From Paenibacillus foliorum (GTDB lineage Bacteria > Bacillota > Bacilli > Paenibacillales > NBRC-103111), in assembly GCF_013141765.1 (NCBI RefSeq), contig NZ_WHOD01000045.1, positions 248,001-312,000 of the forward strand: a stretch of 64,000 nt of DNA. Direction: 5' to 3'. This document shows, piece after piece, positions 37,707 through 46,529 of the stretch. Both the position numbers and the translations under genes were made by a program. Below the pieces are notes generated by a model that saw only the letters and a program-made list of their open reading frames with translations, was not told the DNA's origin and searched no databases. How positions within the stretch are numbered: position 1 is the first letter of the stretch; the number at the start of each line of letters is the position of its first letter.

Positions 37707-37772
37707 TTGAATTGGTCACATCCCTTGATTTTTTTCACGAAGAAGTCGTGGAGTTTAGCACAATGGCACGAA

Positions 37773-38933
37773 TTACGATACAAGAGCAACAATTTTTTGT
37801 GCTCCATCCGCCATTGAGTCTGCTGCCACAATATTCAAACCGGATTCATTCAAAATCTTCTTGCCGAGGTCAACATTCGTACCTTCTAGACGGACAACTA
37901 AAGGACGGCTTAAGCCTACTTGTTTTGCAGCTTCAACTACACCATTAGCGATTACGTCGCATTTCATGATGCCACCGAAAATGTTAACGAAAATACCTTT
38001 TACTGCCTCGTCAGAAAGAATGATTTTAAAAGCTTCGGTTACTTTCTCCGCTGTAGCACCGCCCCCTACATCAAGGAAGTTGGCCGGGTCCCCACCGTAA
38101 TATTTGATAATATCCATAGTTGCCATAGCAAGACCCGCTCCGTTAACCAAGCAACCGATGTTGCCTTCAAGCGCAATGTAGCTCAAGTCATACTTGGAAG
38201 CTTGAATTTCTTTAGCATCCTCTTCTTCCAAATCACGAAGCTCAAGAATGTCTTTGTGACGGTACAAAGCATTGGAATCAAAGTTCATCTTTGCATCCAA
38301 TGCCATAACATCTCCGCCGCCTGTTACAACAAGAGGATTAATTTCCGCAATGGAGCAATCTTTTTCAACAAATGCTGTATACAATGCAATCATAAATTTA
38401 ACTGTTTTGTTTACTAATTCGGACGGTATGTTAATGGCATATGCCAGCTTGCGTGCCTGGAATGCTTGCAATCCAATTGCAGGATCGATAACTTCTTTGA
38501 AAATTTTCTCAGGAGAATGCTCAGCAACCTCCTCAATCTCCGTACCGCCTTCTTCTGATACCATCATAACGACACGGCCAGTTCCACGATCAACTACGAC
38601 ACCGACGTAGTATTCTTTCTTAATATCGCAGCCTTGTTCAATTAAAAGGCGCTTTACTTCTTTACCTTCAGGACCGGTTTGGTGAGTTACAAGAACCTTA
38701 CCCAAAATTTCCTGTGCGTATGTACGGACTTCATCCAGGTTTTTGGCTATTTTAACACCGCCTGCTTTACCGCGTCCGCCAGCATGAATTTGTGCTTTAA
38801 CTACAACTACGGAAGTTCCGAGCTGCTTAGCTGCCTCAACTGCTTCATCGACTGTAAAAGCAACTTTTCCTTCAGGTACGGCAACCCCATATTGCTTTAG
38901 TACTTGTTTGCCTTGGTACTCATGGATATTCAT
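37773..38933 (-). CDS. sucC: Succinyl-CoA synthetase beta subunit
   Basis: 386 residues. The ATP-grasp domain shows [34 protein letters not shown] and EINPLVVT. The C-terminal ligase domain has [13 protein letters not shown] and [17 protein letters not shown] 38933 follows a strong AGGAGG. It pairs with sucD downstream. The region before it is an unusually long leader (see next entry). Confidence 0.97.
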   Translation of the reverse strand: MNIHEYQGKQVLKQYGVAVPEGKVAFTVDEAVEAAKQLGTSVVVVKAQIHAGGRGKAGGVKIAKNLDEVRTYAQEILGKVLVTHQTGPEGKEVKRLLIEQGCDIKKEYYVGVVVDRGTGRVVMMVSEEGGTEIEEVAEHSPEKIFKEVIDPAIGLQAFQARKLAYAINIPSELVNKTVKFMIALYTAFVEKDCSIAEINPLVVTGGGDVMALDAKMNFDSNALYRHKDILELRDLEEEDAKEIQASKYDLSYIALEGNIGCLVNGAGLAMATMDIIKYYGGDPANFLDVGGGATAEKVTEAFKIILSDEAVKGIFVNIFGGIMKCDVIANGVVEAAKQVGLSRPLVVRLEGTNVDLGKKILNESGLNIVAADSMADGAQKIVALVS

Positions 38934-39281
38934 TTAGCAAAATCCTCCTATCAGTTATAGCTTACTATTTGAATCAGAACTTGCGGCTCGTGCGCGAGTC
39001 CCGCATCAAACGAAGAATTCTTTCGCTGCCAATCATGCGGAATCCTGCTTGCTGCAGCTAGTGCAACAAAACCTTCATAATTGTACCACTTTTTTTCGAC
39101 GGTTTCCTCTTTTTTTCTTGTAAAGCTGTCATTTTTCAATCAATCTTTTTTATGCCTCTGAAAAATTTCACGTATTATATCATTCCCAAGGAAATAAAAA
39201 GCATAACAAAAACGCATTCTTCCGAATTATTTCAGAAAAATGCGCCATGAATTACAACAGAAATATCATCCATATTCAACA
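38934..39281 (-). promoter_or_regulatory. sucC upstream region: candidate promoters and structured leader
   Basis: No convincing gene lies in these 348 nt. On the minus strand an extended -10 TGATATAAT (39182-39174) and a second TGGTACAAT (39088-39080) could start transcription, both with weak -35 regions. Downstream is CCGCAT...ATGCGG (39001-39040), enclosing CGAA-GAATTC-TTTCG, and a compact CTCG/CGAG hairpin (38987-38998). A 62-codon frame (39139-38951, TTG start, no good ribosome-binding site) spans the same DNA. It could be a leader peptide but I do not call it a gene. Confidence 0.4.
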
Positions 39282-39542
39282 TCACATATAACTGGGATCG
39301 GTGGGCGTCATCATCCGCGGTTCTCTTTCTGCTTGCTTAATGAACCGCATTTCATTGCCTGTGAAGCTACATACTAAACACTGAATCATCGGTTCTGTCT
39401 CTTGGATTTGCTGAGGCTCTGTCACCTCTTGTACGGAACCTGAAAGTGCATCTTTTAAAAATCGCTGCGAGAAACTAGAAATCACACTAAATTTTACACG
39501 ATTTGATCTACAGTTTGGACAGAAATAAGGTTTGTCCTGCAT
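39282..39542 (-). CDS. Small zinc-ribbon protein of unknown function
   Basis: 86 residues from ATG 39542, five bases after GAGGTGA. The N-terminus MQDKPYFCPNCRSNRVKF holds one CxxC, and CLVCSFTGNEMRF near residue 62 holds the second, consistent with a zinc ribbon. The middle is Gln/Glu-rich. The open frame extends to 39635, but that part has no ribosome-binding site. It is divergent from comM, with about 170 nt between the starts. I do not recognise a named family. Confidence 0.7.
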   Translation of the reverse strand: MQDKPYFCPNCRSNRVKFSVISSFSQRFLKDALSGSVQEVTEPQQIQETEPMIQCLVCSFTGNEMRFIKQAEREPRMMTPTDPSYM

Positions 39543-39607
39543 TGTCATCACCTCTTTAACTGTATATCCAGTTTTCAGCAGGTTTAATCGTTGTCTTTTA
39601 CAGAGAA

Positions 39608-39636
39608 TTGCCAAAATGCATGTTAACCTGTACAAT
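39608..39636 (+). promoter_or_regulatory. Sigma-A-type promoter of comM
   Basis: TTGCCA (39608-39613), a 17-nt spacer and TACAAT (39631-39636) on the plus strand match the vegetative consensus at five of six positions in each box. The predicted start near 39643 leaves a leader of about 70 nt before the ATG at 39714. No other good promoter is visible in this divergent gap. Confidence 0.65.
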
Positions 39637-39713
39637 TAAAACCAATTAATCATAAGGCTTGTAAGGAAGCACCTTTGCCAATGGATCTTATTCCGGGAGA
39701 GGTGTTATTTGTT

Positions 39714-41267
39714 ATGTACGGTAAAGTAATAAGTGCCTGCTTGCATGGAGTTGAAGGAAAACTGGTCGAGGTTGAAGTAGATTTAAGCAATGGTCTCCCT
39801 CAAATGAATATAGTAGGTTTGCCGGACAGCGCGGTTAAAGAATCTATGGAGCGAGTACGTGCAGCTATAAAAAACTGCGGGTACACTTTCCCACTGCAGC
39901 GCATCACGGTTAATTTAGCTCCTGCAGATGTTCGGAAGGAAGGTGCTGCATTCGATCTGGCCATTGCTCTCGGAATATTGTCCACTAGCGGTCAACTAGT
40001 CTTGGAGCAGCTACAGGATACACTGATATTGGGCGAGCTTGCATTGGATGGTTCCGTCCGTCCGGTTCCAGGTGTTCTCTCTATGATGGCAAATGCGAAA
40101 GAAAAAGGAATACAGCGCGTCATCGTTCCCCGCCATAATGCAGAGGAGGCTGCCCTTATCGCAGGTATGAGCGTTTCGTCATTGGCCCATATAAGTGAGC
40201 TGCAGCAGGACAAGCTTTTAGTTAACAATATTAACATTTCGCATTATTTATTAAATTCAGACAAGAAAAAAGAAAGCATTCATGCATATAGTGAAGATTA
40301 TAGTGATGTATGCGGACAATTACATGTTAAAAGAGCTTTGATGATATGTGCTGCAGGTATGCATAATATTATGCTATTGGGCCCTCCAGGCACCGGAAAG
40401 ACCATGCTGGTTAAAAGATTACCTACGATACTCCCCGATATGACCGAGCAGGAATCGTTGGATGTGACGAAAATATACAGCGCCTCCGGAAAATTCTCCG
40501 ACCGTAGCAGTTTGATTAGCAAGCGCCCCTTTCGTATGCCTCATCATACAATTTCTGCGGCTGGATTAGTCGGCGGAGGCACTATTCCTAAGCCTGGTGA
40601 AATCAGCTTAGCCCATCGCGGCGTGCTATTTCTTGATGAACTTCCCGAATTCTCAAGAGCCGTACTTGAAGTTCTTCGACAGCCTCTCGAGGACAGGCAC
40701 GTGACGATTGGTCGAGCCCGTGCGGTATACAGCTTCCCTGCACAGTTTATAATGGCTGCTTCAATGAACCCTTGTCCTTGTGGTTATTTTGGTGCTGAGA
40801 CAACTTCCCATCCTTGCACATGCAGTCCATTGAAAATTGAGCATTATCGATCTAAAATTTCGGGTCCTCTGCTTGACCGTATCGACTTACAAGTGGAAGT
40901 GCCTCGAATCGATTATGGACAAATCCTAGAAGCTCAACCTCAGCTGTCCTCTATAGAGATGAAAGAACAAGTGGATCGTGTCCGGCACATTCAGCTTGAA
41001 CGTTATCAAAACTGTGGCATTATGTTCAACGGTGAGCTCTCCGGTAAGCTTCTGAAAATACATTGCAAGCTGCAAACCGATGCTGAGATGTTACTTCGGA
41101 AATCATTTGAAATACTGGGTTTAAGTGTACGGGCATATGACCGTGTCTTAAAAATAGCCCGAACCATTGCTGACATCGAAGAAAGTGTACATATAGAATC
41201 CCAACATGTTGCAGAAGCACTTCAATACCGGAGTTTGGATAAAAAAACACATTCTCGGGCTTATTAA
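39714..41267 (+). CDS. comM: ComM/YifB family Mg-chelatase-like AAA+ ATPase
   Basis: 517 residues. The N-terminal Lon-substrate-like domain contains IVGLPDSAVKESMERVRAAI and ITVNLAPADVRKEG. The AAA+ core shows Walker A LLGPPGTGKTMLVKRLP, Walker B LFLDELPEF and RPFRMPHHTIS. The C-terminal domain has the family's ILGLSVRAYDRVLKIARTIA. Homologues act as branch-migration helicases in natural transformation of Gram-negative bacteria; the role in Firmicutes is less certain. The frame opens at 39675, but AGAGGTG nine bases before ATG 39714 gives MYGKVISACLHG. It is the only plus-strand gene here. Confidence 0.95.
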   Translation: MYGKVISACLHGVEGKLVEVEVDLSNGLPQMNIVGLPDSAVKESMERVRAAIKNCGYTFPLQRITVNLAPADVRKEGAAFDLAIALGILSTSGQLVLEQLQDTLILGELALDGSVRPVPGVLSMMANAKEKGIQRVIVPRHNAEEAALIAGMSVSSLAHISELQQDKLLVNNINISHYLLNSDKKKESIHAYSEDYSDVCGQLHVKRALMICAAGMHNIMLLGPPGTGKTMLVKRLPTILPDMTEQESLDVTKIYSASGKFSDRSSLISKRPFRMPHHTISAAGLVGGGTIPKPGEISLAHRGVLFLDELPEFSRAVLEVLRQPLEDRHVTIGRARAVYSFPAQFIMAASMNPCPCGYFGAETTSHPCTCSPLKIEHYRSKISGPLLDRIDLQVEVPRIDYGQILEAQPQLSSIEMKEQVDRVRHIQLERYQNCGIMFNGELSGKLLKIHCKLQTDAEMLLRKSFEILGLSVRAYDRVLKIARTIADIEESVHIESQHVAEALQYRSLDKKTHSRAY

Positions 41268-41296
41268 CGTTAGTATTTTGATTGATAAACCAAAGC

Positions 41297-41341
41297 AAAA
41301 GCCTAAAGCTCAACCTTGAAGGTGAGTTTTAGGCTTTTGTT
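41297..41341. terminator. Bidirectional terminator between comM and the small-protein gene
   Basis: AAAAGCCTAAA and TTTAGGCTTTT form an 11-bp outer stem with CTCA/TGAG continuing inside. It ends in TTTTGTT on the plus strand and TTTTGCTTTGG on the minus strand. It lies 30 nt after the comM stop and 18 nt after the small minus-strand gene, so it can serve both converging genes. Confidence 0.85.
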
Positions 41342-41358
41342 GATGACTAATGATTCAT

Positions 41359-41526
41359 TTATTCATTGCTGGTATCAGTCCCTAATTCAGGTGTAGCTGA
41401 ATTAGTCTCATCATACTCGCGGTAGTAGTAAGCAAAAACTCCGTCCTCAGTCGGGTAATAAACGTAGTCATTATTTTGTTCTGAAATAAAATAATCCTTT
41501 AGCATTGTTTTTACCTTTGTAAACAC
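41359..41526 (-). CDS. Small Tyr-rich acidic protein of unknown function
   Basis: 55 residues if translated from GTG 41526, which has AAGGGG six bases upstream. The upstream GTG at 41544 lacks a site. The sequence includes YYPTEDGVFAYYYREYDETN, with seven Tyr in total, and an acidic Ser/Thr-rich tail. It ends just before a terminator, which supports a real transcript. I do not recognise it, and a chance frame remains possible. Confidence 0.5.
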   Translation of the reverse strand: MFTKVKTMLKDYFISEQNNDYVYYPTEDGVFAYYYREYDETNSATPELGTDTSNE

Positions 41527-41656
41527 AGTTATCCCCTTCTTCACGAAAGTTAATAGTTAAAGTCTGCACGGTTCTTTAATGAATTATGCAAAAATTAAAA
41601 ATCAAGGGGATAAAATGAATAATATTATGATTAACCCGTCAGTTCATGATCTATTA

Positions 41657-41977
41657 CTATTGGGATTCAGGAAAGATCAGAGCATAATTAAGCAAAATTG
41701 TGGCAAGTCCTAGTATTTCAAGCACCACTATATCCAAAATATGCATATCAAATGCATTTGGAAAAATAATAAACCATACGCCATTTAGAAGTGGCGCCCA
41801 GTTCATGACTGAATATTTCCATCGCTTCACAATCGCAAGGAATGAGAAAATAAATTGGACACTTCCAAATATGAGACTGATATAATACTCTGTACTATTT
41901 TCCGCAAACCCAAAAATCCAAGGAGTGAATATAAACCATACGCCAATAAAAGAAGACAATACATTTTTGACAATCAT
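41657..41977 (-). CDS. SPW-repeat-type small membrane protein
   Basis: 106 residues with four membrane helices and almost no loops. The pattern SSFIGVWFIFTPWIFGFAEN, repeated more loosely as PLLNGVWFIIFPNAF, fits the SPW repeat (helix pair with a Pro-Trp motif). ATG 41977 lies five bases after GGAGGTG. The frame extends further upstream to 42061 without a ribosome-binding site. Function of the family is unknown. The gene is monocistronic or read through into the small protein downstream. Confidence 0.75.
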   Translation of the reverse strand: MIVKNVLSSFIGVWFIFTPWIFGFAENSTEYYISLIFGSVQFIFSFLAIVKRWKYSVMNWAPLLNGVWFIIFPNAFDMHILDIVVLEILGLATILLNYALIFPESQ

Positions 41978-42075
41978 GGTCACACCTCCAAATGCTTGCT
42001 CTATCATATATATTATATGTATGCAAGCGATTTCATAGATGTGACATATACATTCAAACAATTCTTCGGAAATAC

Positions 42076-42111
42076 AAAAAAAGCATTCTAAGCCGTTTCC
42101 AGCTAGAATGC
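42076..42111 (-). terminator. Terminator overlapping the yraN stop codon
   Basis: Minus strand GCATTCTA, an inner GC/GC-closed loop and TAGAATGC followed by seven T. The 5' arm contains the last codons and the TAG stop of yraN (42103-42105), so terminating ribosomes cover part of the hairpin. Confidence 0.9.
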
Positions 42112-42477
42112 GTTCGGTAAATGCTCTAATGAGAGGAGCCGCCCTTCCCTGTCTGTAACAATCGAGATGACATCGAATCTTAGTTGGCGATGTAGCTGTT
42201 GATAACGGAGAGCGTAGAATTGTGCCGTCTCCCTCACCTTTTGCTGTTTCATCGCATTGATGGATTCCTGGGGAATACCGAATGAAGTACTGCCGCTGCG
42301 AGTCCGAACTTCAATAATAACTAGCAGTTCTCCGTCCATTCCAATCAAATCGATTTCACCGGTCCGGCAGCGCCAATTTTGAGCTAGAATCGAGTAGTTC
42401 AATGATTGAAGATGCTCTAACGCCAATCTTTCTCCCATTGCACCCAACATTTTACGTGTGAGTTTTTCTTTACTCAT
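42103..42477 (-). CDS. yraN: YraN (UPF0102) family endonuclease-like protein
   Basis: 124 residues. GAMGERLALEHLQSLNYSIL, NWRCRTGEIDLIGMD and LLVIIEVRTRS carry the family's E, D and ExK-type nuclease-fold residues. The last motif ends in R rather than K at the usual E-V-K/R position, which is common in the family. Its biological role is unsettled. Start ATG 42477 overlaps the previous gene by 8 nt. The order rnhB, FliK-like, FlhB-like, yraN resembles the B. subtilis rnhB-ylqG-ylqH-yraN region. Confidence 0.93.
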   Translation of the reverse strand: MSKEKLTRKMLGAMGERLALEHLQSLNYSILAQNWRCRTGEIDLIGMDGELLVIIEVRTRSGSTSFGIPQESINAMKQQKVRETAQFYALRYQQLHRQLRFDVISIVTDREGRLLSLEHLPNAF

Positions 42478-42775
42478 TAGACCTCTTTCTAATCTGCTGC
42501 TTCGCACGGCCATCAGAGCGGTAAATAAAGCTTAAAATCTCGGCCACGAGCTTATATAATTCCGGCGGAATCTCCTGGTCCAAGTCCAGCTTGGACAAAA
42601 CCTCCACCAACGAGGAGTCCTCTTGGACAGGAACGCCATTATCCTTAGCTTTCTTCATGATTGCTTCGGCTACATTCCCCTTACCTTTGGCAACCAATAT
42701 GGGTGCACCCTTGTTCTCAGATGAGTATTTTAAAGCAACCGCTTTTTTGATGGGACTCCGGTTGTTTTCCATCAT
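42470..42775 (-). CDS. Stand-alone FlhB cytoplasmic-domain homologue (YlqH/FlhX type)
   Basis: 101 residues aligning with the last 90 or so residues of FlhB: VALKYSSENKGAPILVAKGK matches VALKYDSKNMQAPTVLAKGT in this genome's own FlhB, and the C-terminus ELYKLVAEILSFIYR matches DMFQAVAEVLAFVYK. It lacks the membrane domain, and at the autocleavage position has SPIK instead of NPTH. Its ATG overlaps the stop of the FliK-like gene (ATGATG/TGA), so the two are coupled, pairing a ruler-like and a switch-like protein outside the fla operon. Confidence 0.9.
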   Translation of the reverse strand: MMENNRSPIKKAVALKYSSENKGAPILVAKGKGNVAEAIMKKAKDNGVPVQEDSSLVEVLSKLDLDQEIPPELYKLVAEILSFIYRSDGRAKQQIRKRSNE

Positions 42776-44784
42776 ACGCGTACATCCATTCCTTTGTATG
42801 CTTTTTTTCCATATACGGCTTGCAAGTGAGAGCTAATAGGGTTTTCCTGCTTATTGCCTGAAGCTTCAGAGGAAGTACTTTGAGAATCTTGTCCCTTTTC
42901 TGGATAAGGTCCACATTTTATAGAAATAAATTGATACCCTATACTGGAAAGACCTGCGGAAATCTCATCACGGTTCGATTCCAAAAGCTGTTGAATAAAA
43001 GGCTGATCATTTAATACACGCAGACTAACGATCCGATCCACTACCTGCACATCAACCATTGTATCCCCAAGAGATTTCATCCGTAGATCAAATACAAGGC
43101 GGCAATTGTGTGCATCGATTTCCCCGCGCGCACCCTTACGTGATTGAATATGTACCGCTGCCGTTTGCTCACCGTTCGCATTCATTAGAGGTACAAACAA
43201 TGTAATATGTGAAAACATCGAGGCTCTATCTGAATTCAACAGCAGCTGCTGACCTGTAATCTGTTGTATGGTCTGTTGAGCTGATTCCTTGAACGCGGGT
43301 GGCACATCATCTGCTTGCATTAGCTGCATCAGTGCGCTTTTTAACGTTTCACTGGATCTCTGCTGATCTTCAGATGAAGCTATACCCGAATTTAGAGATG
43401 ATAGTGCTCCTAATTCCTTGTTTCCGGAGACATCCTGCAGCATTTTATCAGGTAGTCTGCCAATATGATGCTCATGCTCGATTCCTAAAGCCTTCATCAT
43501 TTTGGGTAACCAATGCTCATTGGTTTCTGATTCTTGTAAATTACCACCGCTTTGAATTAGAGCTGTTTCGGCAGCCCTTGATGCAGCATTGCTAGTCTGG
43601 CTATTGTTCGGTTCTGCAATACTCCCGGATCCTGCATTTCCACCTGCATTACTCACGCTTTGGTTCCCCTGGGAGGTGATTGCAGTAGCAGGTGTTTGTC
43701 CAATACCATCATTATTAGTTACAGCTTGTCCACTAGTCATGCCTGAAGCTGCCACACCTAAGGATTGAGCTGTCTGTTTGGATACCATTGATGCTTGAAC
43801 AGACTTTTCGGTTGAACCGGAAGGGTCTGAATCCGCTGTATCTGTAGAAGCTGCTGCCCCCGCTGCGTTGGCTAGAACTTGAGTAGGAGAAGCTGACTTG
43901 AGAATGGTGTTATTTACATCCGATGTTGCCAGTGCACTACCAGTTTGCATGGCAGTATTAGCACCTTGATTAGATAAATCAGTAAAAGCTTTACCTGCTG
44001 TTAACTGGCTGTTACCTGCCGTAGTCGCCGTTCCTTTCGCGGACTGAGTATTACCCTCGCCATCGCTCGATAAAGCCTCTGTGGTAATCTCAGACTGCGG
44101 AAGCACTTGATTGGAGGAATCCTTAATCATTGCAACCACTTGCTTCACGGTATCTAACGCAGCTCGTGTTGCGCTGGATAGAGCGTGATCTTCACTCAAA
44201 AGCTTATTCATTTGTGAGTCAAGCTGCTGAAGGGTCTCATGGAACGCTGGACCCGCGATGGTCTGTCTAACTGCTGAGACCGTGTCCAACGTTAAAGGAA
44301 GCCCTTTTTGAAATGCAACAACAGCAGAAGGAAGCAACTCTTCTTGTTGATGTGAAGTAGGTACCTGAGCTTGGAATTGCATGAAGGCTTGTACATTATC
44401 TTTAGAAATCGGTATTCCCGACTGATGGAGTGTTTGAATCATTTGCCGATTTGACGCGTTATCCTGTATAGATACATTCTTCAGTACCTCTGCCAATGAA
44501 TCATCTGCAATTTGCACACCCGATTCAGCTAATGGCTTAAGCACAATTTGGCCAGATTGAGTTGACTCAGGTTGAACCTGGAGCAGAGTTACCTCCCCTT
44601 GCTTCAGAGGTGTTTCCAACTTGGCCCGAACCTGCACACCGCCAATATTAATGAGTGCTTCCTGATCAGCTAAAAGCTGCAGCACCAATCCTTTTACAAC
44701 TTCCCCTACTTTTAGCTCCAGTTTTTTGGGATCAGCCGCTTGGGTCTCACCGATTAAGCTTCGAATTAACCCACTAATATTCAA
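42772..44784 (-). CDS. FliK-like protein (YlqG position) with C-terminal hook-length-control domain
   Basis: About 670 residues. A conserved-looking N-terminal domain (1 to 90, with VVKGLVLQLLADQEALINIG) is followed by a helical stretch and a low-complexity Ser/Thr/Ala/Gly/Gln region (about 215 to 400). The C-terminal Flg_hook-like domain holds RLVFDLRMKSLGDTMVDVQV, near residues 555 to 640. The frame opens at GTG 44799, but GTGAGGTG lies seven bases before TTG 44784, giving MNISGLIRSLIGE. It is coupled to the FlhB-like gene. A flagellar role is inferred from domain content only. Confidence 0.8.
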   Translation of the reverse strand: MNISGLIRSLIGETQAADPKKLELKVGEVVKGLVLQLLADQEALINIGGVQVRAKLETPLKQGEVTLLQVQPESTQSGQIVLKPLAESGVQIADDSLAEVLKNVSIQDNASNRQMIQTLHQSGIPISKDNVQAFMQFQAQVPTSHQQEELLPSAVVAFQKGLPLTLDTVSAVRQTIAGPAFHETLQQLDSQMNKLLSEDHALSSATRAALDTVKQVVAMIKDSSNQVLPQSEITTEALSSDGEGNTQSAKGTATTAGNSQLTAGKAFTDLSNQGANTAMQTGSALATSDVNNTILKSASPTQVLANAAGAAASTDTADSDPSGSTEKSVQASMVSKQTAQSLGVAASGMTSGQAVTNNDGIGQTPATAITSQGNQSVSNAGGNAGSGSIAEPNNSQTSNAASRAAETALIQSGGNLQESETNEHWLPKMMKALGIEHEHHIGRLPDKMLQDVSGNKELGALSSLNSGIASSEDQQRSSETLKSALMQLMQADDVPPAFKESAQQTIQQITGQQLLLNSDRASMFSHITLFVPLMNANGEQTAAVHIQSRKGARGEIDAHNCRLVFDLRMKSLGDTMVDVQVVDRIVSLRVLNDQPFIQQLLESNRDEISAGLSSIGYQFISIKCGPYPEKGQDSQSTSSEASGNKQENPISSHLQAVYGKKAYKGMDVRV

Positions 44785-44867
44785 GCTCGCACACCTCACT
44801 GCAATTTATATTTATCTTTTATATCGGCATTTGTTGATGCTAATTGCAGTGTTTCTATACTACTCTA

Positions 44868-45485
44868 TTAGAACAATTCCTGCTGCTCGACCTCAACCAA
44901 AATATTTCTTAGGAATGTTTTTCGATGAAGGGGTGTCGCACCGTATTCTAGAATGCGTTCACGATGTAACTTAGTTGCATATCCCTTATGTAAAGCGATA
45001 CCGTACTCTGGGAACTCTATCTCCCACTGCAAACACATACGGTCACGGGTAACTTTAGCGATAATAGACGCAGCTGCAATCGATTGACTTAATGCGTCTC
45101 CATGAATGATAGCCATTTGTTCAATTGGGAGATCAACCTTCTCAGCGTCAACTAATAAATAATCAGGGGATGGATTAAGCTTTTCTACTGCTTGTTTCAT
45201 GGCTAAACGTGCTGCTTGCTTAATATTAATTTGTTCTATCGTCCTTACGTCTACGATCCCGATTCCGATAGAGATAGCTTCCCTATTGATTAATTCGTAT
45301 AAATTCTCCCTTTTCTTTACGCTTAGCTTCTTAGAATCATTAACTTCTTCTAATACAAGACCTGGTGGTAAAATAACTGCTGCTGCGACCACATCACCAA
45401 ACAGACAGCCTCGACCAACTTCATCTACTCCAGCAATATGGAGCCTACCTTGATTCCAAATTGATTGCTCATAATCCAAAAGCAT
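44868..45485 (-). CDS. rnhB: Ribonuclease HII
   Basis: 205 residues from ATG 45485. The active-site stretch is IAGVDEVGRGCLFGDVVAAA, with the catalytic Asp-Glu pair, and the third acid is in YLLVDAEKVDLP. The segment after GRG reads CLFGD where most RNases HII have PLAGP. Other motifs (VNDSKKLSVKKRE, HKGYATKLHRERI) are standard. It excises ribonucleotides from DNA. The frame is open to GTG 45509, which lies before the AAAGGA site. Confidence 0.95.
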   Translation of the reverse strand: MLLDYEQSIWNQGRLHIAGVDEVGRGCLFGDVVAAAVILPPGLVLEEVNDSKKLSVKKRENLYELINREAISIGIGIVDVRTIEQINIKQAARLAMKQAVEKLNPSPDYLLVDAEKVDLPIEQMAIIHGDALSQSIAAASIIAKVTRDRMCLQWEIEFPEYGIALHKGYATKLHRERILEYGATPLHRKTFLRNILVEVEQQELF

Positions 45486-45573
45486 AGATGTAATTCTTCC
45501 TTTCTTCACAGCAAAAAAAGCTTGTACAGCCCATTATACTAGAAACTACAGCCGCCGGAAACGGATGTTCAAC

Positions 45574-45604
45574 AAAAAAAGCCACCCCTGAGGAGTGACC
45601 GGCT
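45574..45604 (-). terminator. Rho-independent terminator after rbgA
   Basis: Minus strand AGCC-GGT-CACTCC, a 3-nt loop, GGGGTGGCT and seven T. The GGT forms a small bulge. It begins a few bases after the rbgA stop and separates lepB-rbgA from rnhB. Confidence 0.85.
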
Positions 45605-45612
45605 TGCAAGAT

Positions 45613-46482
45613 TTATATTTCACTTGGCGTTTCAAGACTAATTCTACCCATCTTCGCTGCACGCAGCTCCCGTAAAATAGTTAAGGATGCCTTGTCCAAA
45701 TCTACCCGGCCGCCACTTAACAGAGCCCCTCTTTTGCGTCCTATCGCTTCCATTACCTCAATCACTGCATCGGTATCACTTGGATCTTCCGGCAGCTTCT
45801 CGATACCAAAGCGTTCTTTTAAAGACGAACCATAGTGTGTACACAGATAACGAACTGCATACAAAGCAATATCAGCTGTATACAATAGCTCTTCTTTAAT
45901 GGCACCTGTAACAGCAAGCCTCATACCTACTTCTTGATCCTCAAACTTTGGCCATAAAATACCTGGAGTATCCAGCAGTTCCATCTCTGTTCCTACCTTG
46001 ATCCATTGCTGGCCCTTTGTAACTCCGGGCTTATCTCCCGTAGCTGCTATTTTGCGACCCGCTAGCCTGTTGATCAGTGTCGATTTTCCGACGTTAGGGA
46101 TACCCACAATTAGCGCACGAACCGCACGGGGGTTAATACCCTTTCGAATTTGAGTTTCGAACTTCGTAGCCATTAGTTGCTTACTACGAGACATGATCTC
46201 CTTCATCTGATTCCCGTTAGCCGAGTCAACCGGCAATGCTTGAAGCCCTTGTTCAGCAAAATACGCAACCCACTGAGCAGTTACTTCGGGATCAGCCAAA
46301 TCATTCTTGTTCAGCAGTACCAAACGCGGTTTATTTTGCAAAATTTCATCTATCATCGGGTTTCTGCTGGAAAGCGGAATACGTGCGTCCAACAGCTCAA
46401 TCACGACATCAATCAGTTTAAGCTTTGCCTCAATTTGACGGCGAGCCCTTGTCATGTGACCTGGAAACCATTGAATCGTCAT
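45613..46482 (-). CDS. rbgA: Ribosome biogenesis GTPase RbgA (YlqF)
   Basis: 289 residues with circularly permuted GTPase motifs: G4 LNKND comes first, then G1 [12 protein letters not shown] and G3 DTPG. The N-terminus [20 protein letters not shown] and C-terminal helical domain are typical of the family. It matures the 50S subunit. ATG 46482 lies 47 nt after the lepB stop, and the two are probably cotranscribed. Confidence 0.97.
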   Translation of the reverse strand: MTIQWFPGHMTRARRQIEAKLKLIDVVIELLDARIPLSSRNPMIDEILQNKPRLVLLNKNDLADPEVTAQWVAYFAEQGLQALPVDSANGNQMKEIMSRSKQLMATKFETQIRKGINPRAVRALIVGIPNVGKSTLINRLAGRKIAATGDKPGVTKGQQWIKVGTEMELLDTPGILWPKFEDQEVGMRLAVTGAIKEELLYTADIALYAVRYLCTHYGSSLKERFGIEKLPEDPSDTDAVIEVMEAIGRKRGALLSGGRVDLDKASLTILRELRAAKMGRISLETPSEI

Positions 46483-46529
46483 ACGGTCACCTCAACTTTT
46501 TTCAGTACAGCAGCAGTTCTTTGTATATA

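Noticed and set aside
38951-39139. 62-codon minus-strand frame upstream of sucC
   Set aside because: TTG start without a ribosome-binding site, located in a hairpin-rich leader. Kept only as a possibility in the leader entry.
41619-41717. Plus-strand small frame starting MNNIMINPSVHDLL behind AAGGGG
   Set aside because: About 32 codons, largely antisense to the SPW gene, with no family or context support.
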